A stretch of DNA of 64,000 nt from Aquila chrysaetos chrysaetos (GCF_900496995.4 NW_024470389.1:143483-207482); one strand, 5' to 3'. Positions 1 to 11,330 are shown, counted from the stretch's first letter. The notes: generated by a model from the sequence alone, not told the origin. A program made the numbers and translations.

Positions 1-113
1 GGTGAAGATGGTGTTGCTCTGGATGGTGAGCATGGCGTTGGGGTTGGTGCGCATGGACGTCCCCGGGGCCACGCCGAAAAAGCCGCTCTCGGGGTTGATG
101 GCGCGGAGGCGGC
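1..113 (-). CDS. PCK2: PCK2 exon 7, cut by the window edge
   Basis: Acceptor TTTCCAG ends at 114. The exon gives [19 protein letters not shown], then [16 protein letters not shown], which is the conserved PEPCK segment after the P-loop exon. The remaining exons lie beyond position 1. Confidence 0.92.
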
Positions 114-3100
114 CTGGAAAGGGGAGCGGAGACGGGACGGGGGCGTCGAGGGGACGCCCGAGGACCGGGAGAAGGTCAAGGGGTTTGGGGGGGCCACCAG
201 GAAGGTGGGACATTGGGGCCACCACGGTCAGGAGAACCCGAGGGTCTTGGGCCACCACGGCCATGGGACACTGGGGCCACCACAGCCAGAACCCAAGGGT
301 CCCGGGGCCACCACGGCCATGGGACGTGGGGTCACCACGGCCAGGAGAACCCAAGGGTCCCGGGGCCACCACGGCCAGAAGAGCCCAAGGGTCTTGGGCC
401 ACCACGGCCAGGAGAACCCAAGGATCTTGGGCCACCAGGGACATGGGGCCACCACGGCCAGGAGAACCCAAGGATCTTGGGCCACCAGGGACATGGGGCC
501 ACCACGGCCAGGAGAGCCCAAGGGTCTTGGGCCACCATGGACATGGAGCCACCACGGCCAGGAGAACCCAAGGGTCTTGGGCCACCATGGATATGGGACA
601 TTGGGGCCACCATGGCCAGGAGAACCCAAGTGTCCCGGGGCCACCATGGTCAGGAGAACCCAAGGGTCTTGAGGCACCCATGGCCATGGGACGTGGGGCG
701 ACCATGGCCAGGAGAACCCAAGTGTCCCAGGGCCACCACGGTCAGGAGAACCCAAGGGTCCCGGGGCCACCATGGACATGGGACATTGGGGCCACCACGG
801 CCAGGAGAACCCCACCCACCAGATGAAGCTCCGCCCCCCCCCATCAAATAATAAAGAACCCCGGCATCCGGGCCACGCCTCCCCCACCGGGAAGGGACCC
901 CGCCCAACGTCACCTTCGGCGTCGAACTTCATCCAGGCGATGTCATCGCCGACGCAGTGGACGCGCCAACCGGGGAGGGCCGGGGTCATCATGGCCAGGT
1001 TGGTCTTACCGCAGGCGCTGGGGAAGGCGGCTGCCACGTAGCGTTTCCTGCCCGCCGGGTCCGTCACGCCCAGGATCTTTTTTTTTCGGGGAGGGGGACC
1101 CCGAATTTGGGGGGGACACACGTTAGGGAGCCAGGAGGGCGGGGAAGGGCCCCCCAAAACCCCCAAAGGACCCAAAAACCGCCCCCAAGAGACCCACCCC
1201 CCCACCCCGAGGAACCCCAATATCGGATTTAAGATACCCCAAACCCCTAAAAAACCTCCCCAAAGACTCCGTTTCCAGATAGGGGCCCCTAAAAACCCCT
1301 TGAGACACCCCAAAAGCCTTCGAGAGCCCTCCCACTGCACCTGCTTCCCCCGTTTGTCCCCCCAAAAATCCTTGCCCACCCCCAAAAAACCCCAACCTGC
1401 ACCCCAAAAACCCTCACTGCCACTAAAAAACCCCAACCCGCCCCCAAAAAAAGACCCCCAACCTGCCCCCAAAAAAAGACCCCCAACCCGCTCCCAAAAA
1501 AAGACCCCAACCTGCTCCCAAAAAACCTCAATCCGCTCCCAAAAAAAACCTCAATCCGCCCCCCCAAAAAGAGTGCAGCCCCCCCCAAATTTCTCAAGGG
1601 GGCGGTCCCCCGAAATCACCAGCATGTGCTCGGCCAGCCAGCCCTCGTCGCGAGCCAGGCGGGAAGCGATGCGAAGGGCGAAGCATTTTTTTTCCCAGGA
1701 GGGAATTTCCTCCGTATCCGCTCCCGAAGGAAACGATGCGCCGTTGGTCGGGGAGGTGAGCCACCAGCGTCCGGGCAGGGTCGCAGGGCCACTGGCTAAC
1801 GAGGGGCTCTGGAAAAAGAGGGGAGAAAAAAAAAAAAAAAAGGGTCAAAAAGGGGTGCGGGAGGGTTTTTTTTTTTTGGGGTGGGGCAAGGGCGGGGCTT
1901 ACCGCGGAGAGGAAGGGGCCGGCCGACGGAGTGGAGGCAGCGAACGAAGTCGTCGCGGGCGAGGGCGGGGAAGGTTTGGGGTCCGACGCGCGTCATGATG
2001 CGCATGGATGGCGGCGACGTAGGGCGAGTCGGTGAGCTGGAGCCCCACCTTGGCCAGGGGGGAGCCCACGGGACCCATGCTGAAGGGGAGGATGTACATC
2101 GTCCGGCCTGGGGGGGGGGACCAGTTAGAGTACTGGGAGGCACTGGGAGGCACTGGGAGGCACTGGGAGGCACTGGGAGGCACTGGGAGGCACTGGGAGG
2201 CACTGGGAGGGGGAATGAGGGAGGAGCGTCAAGGGGGAGCAATTAAAGTCAACAGGATGGGGGAGCGTTGAAGGGAAAAACTGGGAGAGTTAAGGGAGGA
2301 GTAGTAAAGCGCGAGTATCGGGGAGTAGTAATTAAAAAAGGGAGCACTAAGCAAAAAAGAGGGGACTAAGTTTAAAACGGGTGGGCGGGAGTAATTAAAA
2401 GCGGTAAATATTAAGAGAAGGAAGAGAAGGAGTATGGGGGGTGTATTTCTGGGCACCAGGGAGTATGGCGGGGACAGAGGAGTAATTGGGAGAAGATTAC
2501 TGGGAAAGCATTAAGGGCCACTGGGAAGCATTAAGGGCCACTGGGAAAGCATTAAGGGCCACTGGAAGCATTATTAAGGGCCACTGGGAAAGCTTAAGGG
2601 CCACTGGGAAAGCTTAAGGGCCACTGGGAAAGCATAAGGGCCACTGGGAAAGCATTAAGGGCCACTGGGAAAGCATTAAGGGCCACTGGGAAAGCATTAA
2701 GGGCCACTGGGAAAGCATTAAGGGCCACTGGGAAAGCATTAAGGGCCACTGGGAAAGCATTAAGGGCCACTGGGAAAGCATTAAGGCCACTGGGAAAGCA
2801 TTAAGGGCCACTGGGAAAGCATAAGGGCCACTGGGAAAGCATTAAGGGCCACTGGGAAAGCATTAAGGGCCACTGGGAAAGCATTAAGGGCCACTGGGAA
2901 AGCATTAAGGGCCACTGGGAAAGCATTAAGGGCCACTGGGAAAGCATATTAAGGGCCACTGGGAAAGCATTAAGGGCCACTGGGAAAGCTTAAGGGCCAC
3001 TGGAAAGCATTAAGGGCCACTGGGAAAGCATTAAGGGCCACTGGGAAAGCATTAAGGGCCACTGGGAAAGCATTAAGGGCCACTGGGAAAGCATTAAGGG

Positions 3101-6100
3101 CCACTGGGAAAGCATTAAGGGCCACTGGGAAAGCATTAAGGGCCACTGGGAAAGCATTAAGGGCCACTGGGAAAGCATTAAGGGCCACTGGGAAAGCATT
3201 AAGGGCCACTGGGAAAGCATTAAGGGCCAGGGAAAGCATTAAGGGCCACTGGGAAAGCATTAAGGGCCACTGGGAAAGCATTAAGGGCCACTGGGAAAGC
3301 ATTAAGGGCCACTGGAAAGCATTAAGGGCCACTGGGGAAAGCATTAAGGGCCACTGGGAAAGCATTAAGGGCCACTGGGAAAGCATTAAGGGCCACTGGG
3401 AAAGCATTAAGGGCCACTGGGAAAGCATTAAGGGCCACTGGGAAAGCATTAAGGGCCACTGGAAAGCATTAAGGGCCACTGGGAAAGCATTAAGGGCCAC
3501 TGGGAAAGCATTAAGGGCCACTGGGAAAGCATTAGGGCCACTGGGAAAGCATTAAGGGCCACTGGGAAAGCATTAAGGGCCACTGGGAAAGCATTAAGGG
3601 CCACTGGGAAAGCATTAAGGGCCACTGGGAAGCATTAAGGGCCACTGGGAAAGCATTAAGGGCCACTGGGAAAGCATTAAGAGGCCACTGGGAAAGCATT
3701 AAGGGCCACTGGGAAAGCATTAAGGGGCCACTGGGAAAGCATTAAGGGCCACTGGGAAAGCATTAAGGGCCACTGGGAAAGCATTAAGGGGCCACTGGGA
3801 AAGCATAAGGGCCACTGGGAAAGCCATTAAGGGCCACTGGGAAAGCATTAAGGGGCCACTGGGAAAGCATTAAGGGCCACTGGGAAAGCATTAAGGGCCA
3901 CTGGGTAAAGCATTAAGGGCCACTGGGAAAGCATTAGGGCCACTGGGAAAGCATTAAGGGCCACTGGGAAAGCATTAAGGGCCACTGGGAAAGCATTAAG
4001 GGCCACTGGGAAAGCATTAAGGGCCACATGGGAAAGCATTAAGGGCCACTGGGAAAGCATTAAGGGCCACTGGGAAAGCATTAAGGGCCACTGGGAAAGC
4101 ATTAGGGCCACTGGGAAAGCATTAAGGGCACTTGGGAAAGCATTAAGGGCCACTGGGAAAGCATTAAGGGCCACTGGGAAAGCATTAAGGGCCACTGGGA
4201 AAGCATTAAGGTGCCACTGGGAAAGCATTGAAGGGCCACTAAGGGCCACTGGGAAAGCATTTAAGGGCCACTGGGAAAGCATTCAGGGCCACTGGGAAAG
4301 CATTAAGGGCCACTGGGAAAGCATTAAGGGCCACTGGGAAAGCATTCTTAAGGGCCACTGGGAAAGCATTAAGGGCCACTGGGAAAGCATATTAAGGGGC
4401 CACGGGAAAGCATTAAGGGCCACTGGGAAAGCATTAAGGGCCACTGGGAAAGCATTAAGGGCCACTGGGAAAGCATTAAGGGCCACTGGGAATAGCATTA
4501 ATGGGCCACTGGGAAAGCATTAAGGGCCACTGGGAAAGCATTAAGGGCCACTGGGAAAGCATTAAGGGCCACTGGGAAAGCATTAAGGCCACTGGGAAAG
4601 CATTAAGGGCCACTGGGAAAGCATTAAGGGCCACGTGGGAAAGCATTAAGGGCCACTGGGAGGAAAGCATTAAGGGCCACTGGGGAAAGCATTAAGGGCC
4701 ACTGGGAAAGCATTAAGGGGCCACTGGAAAGCATTAAGGGCCACTGGAAAGCATAAGGGCCACTGGAAAGCATTAAGGGCCACTGGGAAAGCATTAAGGG
4801 CCACTGGAAAGCATTAAGGGCCACTGGGAAGCATTAAGGGGCCACTAGGGAAAGCATTAAGGGCCACTGGGAAAGCATTAAGGGCCACTGGGAAAGCATT
4901 AAGGGCCACTGGGAAAGCTTAAGGCCACTGGGAAAGCATTTAAGGGCACTGGGAAAGCATTAAGGGCCACTGGGAAAGCATTAAGGGCCACTGGGAAAGC
5001 ATTAAGGGCCACTGGAAGCATTAAGGGCCACTGGGAAAGCATTAAGGGCCACTGGGAAAGCATTAAGGGCCACTGGGAAAGCATAAGGGCCACTGGGAAA
5101 GCATTAAGGGCCACTGGGAAAGCATTAAGGGCCACTGGGAAAGCACATAAGGGCCACTGGGAAAGCATTTAAGGGCCACTGGGAAAGCATTAAGGGCCAC
5201 TGGGAAAGCATTAAGGGCCACTGGGAAAGCATTAAGGGCCACTGGGAAAGCATTAAGGGCCACTGGGAAAGCATTAAGGGCCACTGGGGGAAAGCATTAA
5301 GGGCCACTGGGAAGCATTAAAGGGCCACTGGGAAAGCATTAAGGGCCACTGGGAAAGCATTAAGGGCACAGAGGAGAGAAAGTAATAAAGGAAGGACAAA
5401 AGAGGAATTAATAAAGCAAAGAAAAGAACAAGTAATAAAGGAGGAGGAAATAAAAATAATAAGGAAAGAGAAAAGAAAAAGTAATAAAGGGAAGAGGAAA
5501 AAAAGTAGTAACACACAGAGAACACAAAAACCTAAGTAATAAACGCAGACGAAAAAGATAGTAGTAAATGAAGGACAAAAAAAGGAAGCAATGAAGGTGA
5601 AAAGAGTAATAAAGGAAGGTGAGAAAAGCAAGCAATCAAGGGAAGAGGAAAGAGAAGCAATCAAGGGAAGAGCAAGCAATAAAGGGAATGGAAAAGAAGA
5701 AATAACAAAGGGAATAAAAAAGAGCAAGTAAAAAAAAGGAGAACAGAAGAAGTAATAAAGGAAGCAGAAGAGAGGAATCAATAAATGGAAGAGGAAGAAA
5801 GTAGTAAATGGAAGAGTAAAGACAAACTAATAAAGGGAACAGAAAAGAGCAAGTAATAAAAAGGAACACAGAAACCACTACAAAGAGCAGCCAAAGCATT
5901 AGAGAGCACAGAGAAAGCGCCGAAGGAGCGTTAACGGCGAGGAGAAATTAATATCGGGACGAGGAGGGAGCGTTAAACACGGGGGGCGACAGGGGAGCAC
6001 CAGCCAACGCAGAGAAATATTAAAACAAATAGTACTAAAAGGGAAAGTAGAATATTAAAAGGGAAAAGAGGAGTATTAAAAGCAAAAGGAAGACTATTAA

Positions 6101-8699
6101 AAGGGAAAGTATTAGAAGGGGGGAGGGAACTCGTTAAGGGCCAAAGTCTTAAGGGGCGAGCAGGAGTATTGGGGGGGAGTATTATATTGGGAAAAATTAG
6201 GGGGAAGCAAAGGAAATCTGGGGCCGTGCAGGGAAATCCAGGGGGAATTTGGGAATCGGCCACGGTTTGGGGAGAAATCAGGGGGGTTGGGTGGAGGGAG
6301 GGGAAAATCGGGGGGAATTTGGGGAGAATTGGGGGGGAAATCAGGAAAGTTAGGAGACATTTGGGGAAAATAAGTAGGATTTGGGGTGGGATTGGGGGAA
6401 TACAGGGGGAAATTTAGAGATAGTGATCAGAAGTTTGGAGAATTTGGGGAAATCAGTGGAAAACGGGTGATTTGGGGAAAAATCAAGAAAATTTGGGGAA
6501 AATTGGGAATAGTAAGGCAAGTTAAGGGGAAAAACTGAGGGAATGTGGGGGAAATACGGAAATTTGGGATAGAAACACAAGTTGGGAGAAAATTAAGGGA
6601 ATATGGGGGAAATCCAGGAAAATTTGGGGAAAATTGGAGGTAACAGGACAAGTTAAGGGGAAAATTAAGGGAATATGGGGGGAAATCTGAAAATTCAGGA
6701 AAATTGGGGATAATAAGTCAAATTAGGGGGAAAGTTAAGGGAATATGGGTGGAAAATCTGGAAGATTTGTGAAAATTGAGGATAATAAGTCAAATTAGGG
6801 GAAAAATTAAGAGAATATGGGGGAAAATCCAGAAGATTTGGGAAAACTGGGGATAATAGGACAAGCTAAGGGGAAAATTAAGGGAATATGCAGGGAATAT
6901 CTGGAAGATTTGGGAAAATTTGGGATACTAAGACAAGTTAGGTGGAAAATTAAGGGAATTTGGGGGAAAATCCAGAAGATTTGGGAAAATTGGGGATAAT
7001 AAGACAGATTAGGGAGAAAATTAAGGGAATATGGGGGCAAAATCTAGAAAATTTGGGGAAATGAGGGGAATATAGAAAGAAATTGTGGGAAAATTGGGGA
7101 AAATGGGGGCAACAGTGGGGAAAACGGGGGCAATATTGCGGAAAACGAGCAAAACGTCACAAAATTGGCGGAAATCGGGGAAAATAAGCCCCCCCCAAAA
7201 ACCGGGGGCCCCCCCTTACCCTCCATACATCCGGGGAAGCGCTCCTGCACCGCCTGCTCGAAGGCGGGGGGGCTCATCCAGTTACCCAACTGTTGGGGTC
7301 CCCCCCCGGGGGGTTTGGGGGGGATGGCGTCCCGTTCCCGCTCCGTCACCAACACCGTCCGGCTTTCCACCCGCGCCACGTCCCGGGGGTCCGTCCGTGC
7401 CAGCCAGCTGCGGGGGGGACACAAAACACCCCCCAAAATTTTATTTTGGTGGGGGGACAACACCCCGCATCACCCCAGGAACCTCCCAAGGGACTCAGGA
7501 GCCCCGATAAACACCCCCACCCCCCCAAAACAAGCCCTGAACCCTCTTTAAAAAAGAAAAGAGGTGTTTTGGGGGGTGGGGGTTTTTTTTGGGGGCCCCC
7601 CCTTACCAGTTGTCGTATTTGGGGAGGGGGTGGAGGACCCCCTCGGCCTGGAGCTGGCTCAGGAGGGCGGCCCCCTCGGCGGGGGAACCGTCGCAGAGGT
7701 GGAGGGCGCGGGGGCGGCAGAGGCGAACCCCCTCCTCCACGAATTGGCGGGCGGGGGGGGGCAAAGCCCCCAGGGCTTCCCCGCCTTCCGTCGGGACCCC
7801 CCCGCTGAAAGCCCGCCGGGGGGGGACACGGGGGACGCACCTGGAGAGGGGGGAAAAAAAAAAAAAGGGGGGGGGGGGGGGTTAGAGTCACCCTCAGCCC
7901 CCCCCCCCACTGCTGGGGGTTGCACAACCTGCCCCCCCCCCCCGCCTCCCCTGGACCTTGGCCTGCCGCAGAGCATGCTGGGAAGGTGTCACCACCCCCC
8001 CCTTAACGTCACCTTTCTCCCCCCCCGGACAAAACAGGGGGCAAAGGGCGCCGTGGCCGGCCCAACCCCCCCCAGCCGCAAAAGGGACCCAGGAGTTCGG
8101 GTGCCCCATAGCCCCCCCCCCCCCCCAAGTAGCCCCCCAGGCCCCCCCAAGTGTCCCCAGCCAACATTCTGCCCCACAGCCCCCCCCAAATGTCCCCAGG
8201 CTGCCCCACAGCCCCCCCCCCCCAAATATCCCCAGCCACCCATCTGCCCCACAGCCCCCCCAAATATCCCCAGACAACCCCCCAGCCCCCCATAGGCCCC
8301 CCCAGCTGCCCCACAGCCCCCCATCTACCCCATAACCCCCCCAAATATCCCCAGACAACCCCCCCAGCTGCCCCACAGCCCCCCCCAAATGTCCCCAGGC
8401 TGCCCCACAGCCCCCCCCCAAATGTCCCCAGCCACCCATCTGCCCCACAGCCCCCCCCAAATACACCCAGGCTGCCCCACAGCCCCCCCCCAAATACACC
8501 CAGGCTGCCCCACAGCCCCCCCCAAATACACCCAGGCTGCCCCACAGCCCCCCCCAAGTTGCCCCACGCTCCTCTACAGCCCCCCTAAAATCCCCCCCCA
8601 GGCTCCCCCCCCAAAAATAACACCCCCTCCCCAAAATACCGCCCCCCCCCCCCCCCCCAGCCCCACTCACCCCCCCAGCCGTCCGATGACTTTCTGCAT
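1..8699 (-). CDS. PCK2: Mitochondrial phosphoenolpyruvate carboxykinase (GTP), 5' seven exons, gene continues beyond position 1
   Basis: Converts oxaloacetate and GTP to phosphoenolpyruvate, CO2 and GDP in the mitochondrial matrix (known for the family). Exons read on the minus strand: 8764-8671 (ATG at 8699), 7840-7607, 7407-7220, 2107-1903, 1795-1620, 1076-914 and 113-1. The first three junctions keep frame. Recognisable segments in order: a basic N-terminus, [48 protein letters not shown], the kinase P-loop [24 protein letters not shown] and [15 protein letters not shown]. About 369 of roughly 640 residues are present. PCK2 is preferred over cytosolic PCK1 because of the presequence-like N-terminus and the MYH7/MYH6 neighbours (the three lie in one region of human chromosome 14). 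Apparent one-base indels occur in exon 4 (about 1996-2002) and exon 5 (T run at 1686-1693), probably consensus errors. Confidence 0.93.
114..913 (+). repeat. Minisatellite in PCK2 intron 6
   Basis: From about 200 to 825, degenerate units of roughly 33-50 bases built on CCACCACGGCCAGGAGAACC and CAAGGGTCTTGGGCCACCA. Open frames on both strands result from the repeat and are not genes. Confidence 0.9.
914..1076 (-). CDS. PCK2: PCK2 exon 6, nucleotide-binding P-loop
   Basis: 163 bp. It encodes [20 protein letters not shown] followed by [16 protein letters not shown], and [21 protein letters not shown] is the kinase-1 P-loop that grips GTP; the following DD residues lie in the kinase-2/Mn site. 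The acceptor is odd: nine A residues sit directly before the AG where pyrimidines are expected. Confidence 0.95.
1077..1619 (+). repeat. C/A-rich low-complexity intron 5 of PCK2
   Basis: Degenerate runs such as CCCCCAAAAA and AACCCGCTCCCAAAAAAAGA fill about 1120-1600. No coding or RNA feature seen. Confidence 0.75.
1620..1795 (-). CDS. PCK2: PCK2 exon 5
   Basis: Encodes [19 protein letters not shown], then [16 protein letters not shown] and, after an over-long A run (T run at 1686-1693 on the plus strand), [19 protein letters not shown] and HML. The GGNSLLGKK segment is part of the PEPCK active site. Acceptor CGTTAG, donor GTGATT. Confidence 0.9.
1903..2107 (-). CDS. PCK2: PCK2 exon 4
   Basis: Acceptor CCCCAG, donor GTAAGC. 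It encodes [32 protein letters not shown], and after a one-base shift SMRIMTRVG and [14 protein letters not shown]. The shift near 1996-2002 breaks the frame in the raw sequence. A compensating base seems to be missing near the exon end, because the exon-5 phase only fits if so. Confidence 0.9.
2129..2214 (+). repeat. 10-bp tandem repeat, about eight copies
   Basis: Perfect copies of CACTGGGAGG just upstream (minus sense) of PCK2 exon 4. Confidence 0.95.
2500..5370 (+). repeat. 21-bp satellite-like array in PCK2 intron 3, about 135 copies
   Basis: The unit begins AAGCATTAAGGGCCACTGG and is 21 bases long. Copies are nearly identical apart from scattered single-base indels, with a few truncated units. 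Because 21 is divisible by three and the minus strand lacks stops, all minus frames stay open for long stretches; these are not proteins. Confidence 0.98.
5371..7190 (+). repeat. Purine-rich low-complexity part of PCK2 intron 3
   Basis: About 5371-5930 is A/G-rich with AGTAATAAAGGAAG-like repeats. About 6170-7190 consists of degenerate GGGGAAAATTTGGGG-type units on the plus strand, so the PCK2 pre-mRNA is pyrimidine-rich here. No gene seen. Confidence 0.85.
7220..7407 (-). CDS. PCK2: PCK2 exon 3
   Basis: 188 bp between CCGCAG and GTAAGG. It encodes [20 protein letters not shown], then a Pro/Gly-rich insert and [11 protein letters not shown], ending ERFPGCMEG. Segments in this order are diagnostic for vertebrate PEPCK. 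The intron after it (7219-2108) holds the largest minisatellite of the window. Confidence 0.93.
7607..7840 (-). CDS. PCK2: PCK2 exon 2
   Basis: Acceptor CTCCAG precedes 7840 and donor GTAAGG follows 7607. The frame gives [20 protein letters not shown], then a Gly/Ala/Leu-rich stretch and LHPLPKYDN, matching the PEPCK N-terminal domain. The split Cys codon (TG + C) is completed by exon 3. Confidence 0.88.
8100..8580 (+). repeat. Minisatellite in PCK2 intron 1
   Basis: Units of about 25-30 bases built on GCTGCCCCACAGCCCCCCCC with AAATATCCCCAG or AAATACACCCAG. Confidence 0.9.
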
Positions 8700-8764
8700 C
8701 CCTGCTGCTGCTCTGGGTCAGCCCTGGGGCCCCCCCCAGCTGGGGGACGCCCCTTATAATCCCA
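8671..8764 (-). CDS. PCK2: PCK2 first coding exon with probable mitochondrial presequence start
   Basis: Reading from 8699 gives [10 protein letters not shown], and a GTGAGT donor follows at 8670. Joined to the next exon it stays in frame through [15 protein letters not shown] into the conserved enzyme. The N-terminus is rich in Arg and Val and lacks acidic residues, as expected for a matrix-targeting peptide. The upstream edge is ambiguous. CTCTTTTCAG preceded by a C-rich tract (acceptor ending at 8765) makes this an internal exon, whereas TATAAG at 8758-8753 could make it the transcript start. Confidence 0.75.
8753..8758 (-). promoter_or_regulatory. TATA-like TATAAG upstream of the PCK2 start codon
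   Basis: TATAAG on the minus strand, about 55 bases before the ATG. It would place a start site near 8728 with a very short 5' UTR. It competes with the splice-acceptor reading of the same stretch. Confidence 0.3.
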
Positions 8765-8896
8765 CTGAAAAGAGGGGGGGGCAAGGGGCGGGGGGGGGGG
8801 GGGGGGCAAACAGATCAAGACCTAGGCATTCGGGTGTCCATTCCCCCCCCCGGTGGGGCGTGGTTTAGGGGAGCCCCGCCCCCTTTTCCCGCGGGA

Positions 8897-8905
8897 TGAT
8901 GTAAC
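8897..8905 (+). promoter_or_regulatory. Candidate C/EBP-ATF (amino-acid response) element
   Basis: TGATGTAAC fits the composite pattern TGATGnAAn bound by ATF4-C/EBP dimers. It lies about 200 bases upstream of the PCK2 start codon. Mammalian PCK2 is a known ATF4 target; its use here is inference from one short match. Confidence 0.4.
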
Positions 8906-9004
8906 ACCCCGCTGGCCTTGCCCGATGGCCACGCCCCTTTGTTTGTGTAGGGTCGCCTAAAAAAAAAAAAAAAAGGGGGGGGGGGGGGGTCATCTGGATG
9001 CCTG

Positions 9005-10085
9005 AGTCCCCTTTTTGGTAACTTGGGGGGGGGGTCCCCAGGTGCCCCCCTGGGTATTGGACGGACCCCCCAAGTGTTTGGGGGGTCCCAAAACATGTAG
9101 ACCCCCCCAAATTATTGGGGTGGGGGTCCCCGAGGTCTGTGCCCCCCCCCCAATGGTTGGGGGTCCCCATGGCATGAGACAGCCCCACCCTTTAATAATT
9201 AAGGGGGTTGCAGAGGCCTAGGACCCCCCCCAAGTGTTTGGGGGGGTCCCCAGGGTTTCTAGACCTTCCTTAAGGGGTTTGGGGGGGTCCCCTGGGCAGC
9301 TAGCCCCCCCAAATATTTAGGGGATCCCCAAGGCTTGGACCCCCCCCCCCGAGAGTTAACAGGGGGGTCCCCATGACATAGAGGGCACCCCAAAGTATGG
9401 GGGGGGGGGGTCTTCCCAAGGCCTGGGACCCCCCCTGGGTGCCTGGGGGGGTCCCCAAGGCATGTGGGACCCCCCGAAAAATTAAAGGGGGGGGCCCCAA
9501 AGCACATAAGACCCGTCTAAACATTAAAGGGGGGTCCCCAAGGTACATGGGACCCCCCTAAGAAACAAAGGGGGGGGCCCCAAGGCACATGAGACCCCCC
9601 CTAAACATTAAGGGGGGTCCCTAAGGTACATGGGACCCCCCCAAAAATTAAAGGGAGGGTGCCCAAGGCACATGGGACCCCCCCAAAAATTAAAGGGAGG
9701 GTCCCCAAGGCACATGGGACCCCCCTAAGGATCAAAGAGGGGGGCCCCAAGGCACATGGGATCCCCCTAAAAATTAAGGGGGGGGTCCCCAAGGCACATG
9801 GGACCCCCCTGAGAATAAAGGGGGGGGCCCCGAGGCCTATAAGACCCCCGCCAAAGAATTAAAGGGGGGTCCCCAAGACACATGGAACCCCCCCAAAGAA
9901 TTAAAGGGGGGGTCCCCAAGACACATGGAACCCCCCTAAACATTAGGGAAGGGTCCCCAAGGCACATGGGACCCCAAAAAAATTAAAGGGGGGGCCCCAA
10001 AGCACGTAAGACCCTCCCAAACATTAAGGGGGGGTCCCCGTGGCACATGGGACCCCCCTAAACATTAGCGGAGGTCCCTGAGAGC
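9005..10085 (+). repeat. About 40-bp minisatellite upstream of the PCK2 coding start
   Basis: Units alternate CCCCAAGGCACATGGGACCC with CCCCTAAACATTAAGGGGGG. It would lie in a long first intron if transcription starts in the CpG-rich block. Confidence 0.92.
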
Positions 10086-10176
10086 CCCCCCCCCCGCCCA
10101 GAAAAGACCCACCAGCACCCTGAGGTAAAACCTGGCCCCCCCCACCCAACCGAACCCCATTTCGAGCCGTTTTTAC

Positions 10177-10620
10177 CTCATCCCACCGCCTCCGTCCCCA
10201 GCCGCGGCTTCGCAGCTCCGAATGCGGCCGCCGCCATTTTCCTTCCCCCTCCCAAAGGCTGGAAAGCTCTGTGGGCCCTGAGGGGATTCCCCGCTCGGTT
10301 AATTAACAAGGGGGGGTTTAATTAACTGAGGGGGGGGGTAATTAGGAGAGTTAAATAGCGCTTCCCCCGCCCTGTGGCGGCTGCGGCGCGGTAATGGCGG
10401 TTCCCCTCCCGGCCAGAAAATGGCGGGAAGCCGCCGCGCATGCGCGGTGGGGACAGACGGGGGCGGTGCCTGCGCGGCGGCGGGCGCGCATGCGCAGATG
10501 CCGGAAGTGAAGTCGGAAGGAGTGAGGGCGGAAGTGAGGGCAGGAGCCACGCATGCGCGTTGGGGAGAAGGGGGGCCGGTGGGTTCGCGCATGCGCAGTG
10601 GCGGGAGGAGCTGTTTGGGG
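10177..10620 (-). promoter_or_regulatory. CpG-rich TATA-less promoter with NRF-1, YY1 and ETS motifs, probably for PCK2
   Basis: GCGCATGCGC, the perfect NRF-1 palindrome, occurs at 10436-10445, 10486-10495 and 10587-10596, and a fourth near-match lies at 10549-10559. YY1-type sites lie at 10230-10240 and 10417-10427, and the ETS site CCGGAAGT at 10501-10508. On the minus strand a usable donor (GAG then GTAAAA) follows position 10177, so a non-coding first exon could splice to the acceptor at 8765. NRF-1 sites are typical of nuclear genes for mitochondrial proteins. No other gene is visible nearby. Confidence 0.6.
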
Positions 10621-10627
10621 TTTTATG

Positions 10628-11330
10628 AATATTAATGAGCAGCTGTGAATATTAATGACGGCGAGTAAAAGCGAGGAGCGTGGGGGGAATGCGAGGGAGG
10701 GTCGGGGAGTATTAATGAGCGCCGGTGGCCCTGCTGGCCATTAATGAGCCTTGGTTCATTAATATTAATGAGGATCTAGCTGTTAATGAGCATGCTGGCG
10801 ATTAGTGGCTGTGAATATTAACGAGGATGGGTGTTAACGACTACTAATGAGCATTGGCACGTGCTCGTGAGCATTTATTGCTGTCTATTTATGAATATTA
10901 ATGATTATTGGTGGCTAATAATAGCTATGAATGGCTCTTAATTAATATTAATGCACCCTAATTAGCATTTTCATTAAGAGATGTTAATATTCATGAGGGC
11001 CGATGAACACCGGCAAGCATTAGTGGGTGTGGCTGAGCGTTAATGGCTGTTATTAAATATGAAGCAGCATTAATGACTCCCTAATTAATTGATGGTATTA
11101 TTTCTAATTAATTATGTCAAATTTGTCCTCGTTTGGGGTTTTTTTCATCATTAATTACCTTAATTAGGGATTTTTGGCTGATTTGGGGGGATTTTTTGGC
11201 CAAAATTAGGGATTTTTTTTTTTTTGGTGCTCGTTTGGGAACGTCAGCCCTTTTTTGAGGCGGTTTCCGGCATTAACGGGATTCTTAATAACCCTAATAA
11301 TCTTAATAATCACTAATTAATTTCCGGGGG
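10628..11330. repeat. TAAT-rich degenerate repeat
   Basis: AATATTAATGAG and related TAAT cores recur dozens of times, interrupted by unique bases. It stands out as the AT-richest stretch of an otherwise GC-rich window. No coding frame. Confidence 0.75.

Noticed and set aside
2600..5310. Long minus-strand open frames reading NAFPVAL or MLSQWPL repeats
   Set aside because: They are the 21-bp array read in three frames, without start context, splice signals or composition of a real protein.
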